A stretch of 64,000 nt of DNA from Pontibacter mucosus (GTDB taxonomy: Bacteria > Bacteroidota > Bacteroidia > Cytophagales > Hymenobacteraceae). Below the pieces are notes generated by a model. It did no database searches, had not been told where the DNA came from, and saw only the letters and a program-made list of their open reading frames with translations. Of the stretch, positions 61,917 to 64,000 are shown piece by piece. Location of the stretch: contig NZ_QBKI01000001.1 of NCBI RefSeq assembly GCF_003054055.1, positions 124,001 through 188,000 of the forward strand, written 5' to 3'. The position numbers were made by a program, and so were the translations under genes. Position 1 is the first letter of the stretch. Each line of letters begins with the position of its first letter.

Positions 61917-63290
61917 CTAGTTTTTATTCGGTACATACAGGTCCTCGGCCCAGTTAAAGCGGTCGGAGGCCGGGAAAGCCCATGGGGCGCCGTTGTTCTC
62001 GATATTGGTGAACATGGCATTCAGGGAGGCCGGCGCAGCCGATTCCTCCAGCACCAGGAAACGGCGCAGATCCATGATGGTGGAGAGCTGGTCGATGTTT
62101 ACCGGGCAGGACTCCACGCAGGCGTTACAGGTGGTGCAGGCCCAAAGCTCCTCCGGGGTAATGTAGCCACGCAGCAGCTCCTTCTGCTCGGTGGTCTGCA
62201 CACGCTCCACGCCCATCTCCTTGTAGTGGTTAGGGGCGAAAATGGCCGGATGCTCGCCCTTCTCCTCCATCCTATCGCGGGTATCCATGATGATCTTGCG
62301 CGGCGAGAGCAGCTTGCCTGTGAGGTTGGCCGGGCACACAGAAGTACAGCGGCCGCACTCGGTACAGGTATAAGCATCCATCAGCTGCTTCCAGGTCAGG
62401 TCTTCCACGTCTTTGGCGCCGAAGCGCTGCACCACGGGGTTGCCTTCCGCGTCCACCTCCGGGGCTGGCGGCTGGTAGCTGGGGTCCAGCATGGCTTTGA
62501 TCTCATGCGTGATGGCCGGGTTTGTCGTGAACTTGCCCTTTGGCAGCAGCTTGGAGTAGTACACGTTCGGGAAGGCCATGATGATGTGGAAGTGCTTGGA
62601 GCTTGGCAGGTAGTTCATGAAGGCCAGTATGCCCAGGATGTGGAACCACCAGCCTACCTTGGCAATCACATACAACTGGTCCGGGTCGTTACCGAAAGCA
62701 TCCACAAAAAACTGGCTGATTGGGTATGCTCCCACTACTTCCTCACCGGCCAGCTGCACGCGCTTCAGGTCGGCGATGTTGAATACGAACAGGGCCAGCA
62801 TCAGCACGATCTCCGTGATCAGGATCACGTTGGCGTCCATCTTTGGCCAGGCGCGCATCTCCACTCCTGTTGCCAGGCGGGGCACTTTGGTTACGTTGCG
62901 GCGCCACAGGAACATGACACAGGCAATGATCACCAGCGCGGCTAGAATTTCGTTTATCGCCATCAGGCCACTGTAGAGCGGACCCACAAAGCCCAGCACG
63001 CGGTGTGTGCCGAAGATGCCGTCGATTAGAATCTCCAGCACTTCAATGTTGATCACGATAAAGCCCACGTACACGAACAGGTGCAACACGGCTGGCAGCA
63101 TGCGCTTAAACATCTTCTGCTGCCCAAAGGCCACCAGCAAGGTTTTATTGATGCGCTCCGAAGGGTTGTCAGCCAGATCGGTGTCGCGGCCCATCAGGAC
63201 GTTTTTGCGGATCTTGCGGATTTGCCACACAAAAAGCCCGATGCCTACGGCAGCCACAATTAAAAAGATGATGTTCTCTATTCCTATCAC
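61917..63290 (-). CDS. Membrane (Fe-S)-binding protein, HdrC/NarI-like fusion
   Basis: 457 residues: about five or six membrane helices in the first 270 residues, resembling a NarI-like cytochrome b module, then a soluble domain with two 4Fe-4S motifs, CTECGRCTSVCP (about 326-337) and CTTCNACVESCP. Such proteins pass electrons between the quinone pool and a soluble partner; the HdrB-like protein encoded next is the obvious partner. Common in Bacteroidota, physiological role not established. ATG start at 63288-63290. Confidence 0.88.
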   Translation of the reverse strand: MIGIENIIFLIVAAVGIGLFVWQIRKIRKNVLMGRDTDLADNPSERINKTLLVAFGQQKMFKRMLPAVLHLFVYVGFIVINIEVLEILIDGIFGTHRVLGFVGPLYSGLMAINEILAALVIIACVMFLWRRNVTKVPRLATGVEMRAWPKMDANVILITEIVLMLALFVFNIADLKRVQLAGEEVVGAYPISQFFVDAFGNDPDQLYVIAKVGWWFHILGILAFMNYLPSSKHFHIIMAFPNVYYSKLLPKGKFTTNPAITHEIKAMLDPSYQPPAPEVDAEGNPVVQRFGAKDVEDLTWKQLMDAYTCTECGRCTSVCPANLTGKLLSPRKIIMDTRDRMEEKGEHPAIFAPNHYKEMGVERVQTTEQKELLRGYITPEELWACTTCNACVESCPVNIDQLSTIMDLRRFLVLEESAAPASLNAMFTNIENNGAPWAFPASDRFNWAEDLYVPNKN

Positions 63291-63393
63291 GGCAAATTAT
63301 TCGTTATACATACTATTTGGTAGATAAAGATAGCGGAATATTGAGAAAGGTGTATGCTGGCATACTTTTTTTAAAATATTTTTCCGCCGAATG

Positions 63394-63424
63394 TTTGCTA
63401 CTTCAAAATTGGTTACTACTTTTG
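63394..63424 (+). promoter_or_regulatory. Promoter of tRNA-Phe
   Basis: TTTG (63394-63397), a 19-base spacer and TACTTTTG (63417-63424), a full match to the Bacteroidota promoter consensus. Transcription would start near 63431, 30 bases before the tRNA. Confidence 0.75.
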
Positions 63425-63460
63425 CATACCCTTTCGGAACAAAGGGGCACAACAAGAGCT

Positions 63461-63533
63461 GGTGATGTAGCTCAGTTGGTAGAGCAAAGGACTGAAAATC
63501 CTTGTGTCGGTGGTTCGATTCCACTCATCACCA
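63461..63533 (+). tRNA. tRNA-Phe (anticodon GAA)
   Basis: 73 bases fold into a standard cloverleaf: acceptor GGTGATG with CATCACC, D-arm GCTC/GAGC, anticodon stem AAGGA/TCCTT with loop CTGAAAA (anticodon GAA), T-arm GGTGG/CCACT with TTCGATT. Discriminator A; CCA not encoded. Confidence 0.96.
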
Positions 63534-63535
63534 CG

Positions 63536-63566
63536 AAACCCTCGCTTTAACCGGTGAGGGTTTTTT
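63536..63566 (+). terminator. Terminator of tRNA-Phe
   Basis: Stem AAACCCTC (63536-63543) with GAGGGTTT (63556-63563), followed by TTTTATTTTT. Confidence 0.8.
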
Positions 63567-63899
63567 ATTTTTGACCCCCTCGCAAAAGGCCTTCAACAGC
63601 GTCAGAGGCGTTCTTCTGATAATAATCTCCGCCCTCTATCTGAAAGCGGCAGGCAGACCTTCTGCCAATTCCATAACGCAGGCGGCACCCGTTCAGTTAC
63701 CCTTCATCATTCGGCTAAGTGGCCCTATTTATCACTAAAACGAGGACTTCCTGGCCCTGCATATACTTTAGCATCAACACTAATCTGAGTCTTACCATGA
63801 AAGGCGACTCCGCCTACTTGCTGGGCGGCAACGACAGTATAGCAGCCATATAAATTGAAGTCCAGGAGTGGGATAGTAACAAAGGGTTGGAGAACTGTA
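63567..63899. other. Spacer without a recognised gene
   Basis: About 330 bases after the tRNA-Phe terminator. A leftward open frame (63725-63955) overlaps here but shows no recognisable domain and conflicts with the better frame at the window edge. One TATACTT lies at 63763. The sequence may hold decayed coding DNA; I cannot identify a source. Confidence 0.4.
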
Positions 63900-64000
63900 T
63901 TAAGGCTGACATCTGGCTCGCAGCTCCAGCAGGGCGGCACTATAGCCCAGCTCATAGGCCTTGGAAAAACGCACGCAGGCCGAGTCCGGCAGCTGCTGCT
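63900..64000 (-). CDS. Possible C-terminal end of a gene continuing past the window
   Basis: A leftward frame enters from the right edge and ends at a TAA (63900-63902). Its 32 visible residues (QQLPDSACVRFSKAYELGYS... ending RCQP) have the look of helical coding sequence and contain two Cys. Too short to assign a family. Confidence 0.4.
   Translation of the reverse strand, partial: QQLPDSACVRFSKAYELGYSAALLELRARCQP

Larger units (their letters stand above)
443..63770. repeat. Highly iterated heptamer TATACTT/AAGTATA, whole window
   Basis: By eye I count about 140 exact copies on both strands together, roughly one per 450 bases, against about 6-8 expected from base composition. They lie in coding sequence in different frames (TTT ATA CTT in ribD at 14670; GTA TAC TTT in msrC at 15520), in spacers, and in the arms of hairpins at 23280 and 25420. 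Densest runs are 46043-46075, 48645-48715, 53340-53550 and 58235-58340. A relaxed form CATACTT is also common. This entry marks the dispersed family, not one continuous element. Confidence 0.85.

Noticed and set aside
443..63770. TATACTT considered simply as the -7 promoter box
   Set aside because: The promoter box is TAnnTTTG. Most copies lie inside genes, in both orientations, and lack the final TTTG at the right spacing, so promoters cannot explain the count.

Overview
The window is ordinary chromosome from a Bacteroidota bacterium, most likely the order Cytophagales, family Hymenobacteraceae, close to Pontibacter (inference). Signs seen in the sequence: archaeal/eukaryotic-type ProS, NfeD next to FloA, the nusB-yajC-ybbR-coaE string, DUF4293 and DUF4476 proteins, many lipoproteins starting MKK, absence of strong Shine-Dalgarno sites, and Bacteroidota promoters of the form TTTG-N19-TAnnTTTG (clearest in front of tRNA-Phe). 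About 55 protein genes and two tRNAs are supported. I see no rRNA, CRISPR array, prophage, complete insertion sequence or recognisable defence system.

Layout. 1-7.6 kb: partial lipoprotein, proS, NfeD/FloA membrane pair, two lipoproteins, a 2OG-Fe(II) oxygenase and a chromate-type transporter. 7.6-13 kb: a leftward five-gene nucleotide-sugar operon (UDP-sugar dehydrogenase, galE, rfbB, TviC/WbpP-like epimerase, rfbA) for surface polysaccharide precursors. 13-21 kb: prmC and ribD divergently, a free-methionine-sulfoxide reductase, then leftward psd, glutamate dehydrogenase, cdsA and a CPBP protease, and rightward dusB. 21.1-22.3 kb: a small AT-rich segment with two unrecognised ORFs. 22.4-33 kb: DMT exporter, NhaC antiporter, FemAB-like protein, orphan histidine kinase, hemA, ArsR regulator, anmK, second glutamate-dehydrogenase-family enzyme, MscS channel. 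33.5-42.9 kb: AsmA-like protein, tRNA-Val, then the leftward nusB-ytxH-idh-DUF1573-yajC-ybbR-coaE string and leucine dehydrogenase. 43-48.4 kb: two half-size ABC exporters facing each other around an XRE-like and a TetR-like regulator. 48.4-54.1 kb: sulfur amino-acid lyase, truA, thiolase and DUF4293, separated by long repeat-rich spacers. 54.1-64 kb: DUF4476 protein, a low-GC pair of surface proteins, purM, a PorE-like OmpA lipoprotein, a membrane Fe-S redox pair, tRNA-Phe and a partial ORF.

The most striking thing is not a gene. The heptamer TATACTT (AAGTATA on the other strand) occurs, by my eye count, about 140 times in 64 kb, on both strands, inside genes in different reading frames and between genes, where roughly 6-8 would be expected. 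It also sits in both arms of several terminator hairpins. Next in interest are two diverged copies of a roughly 650-bp intergenic repeat mosaic, a pair of inverted REP-like hairpins, the split but apparently complementary halves of an asymmetric heterodimeric ABC exporter, a secreted lipoprotein with three MABP/Vps62-like motifs otherwise best known from eukaryotic trafficking proteins, and a transporter gene that has no ATG and may start at ATA.
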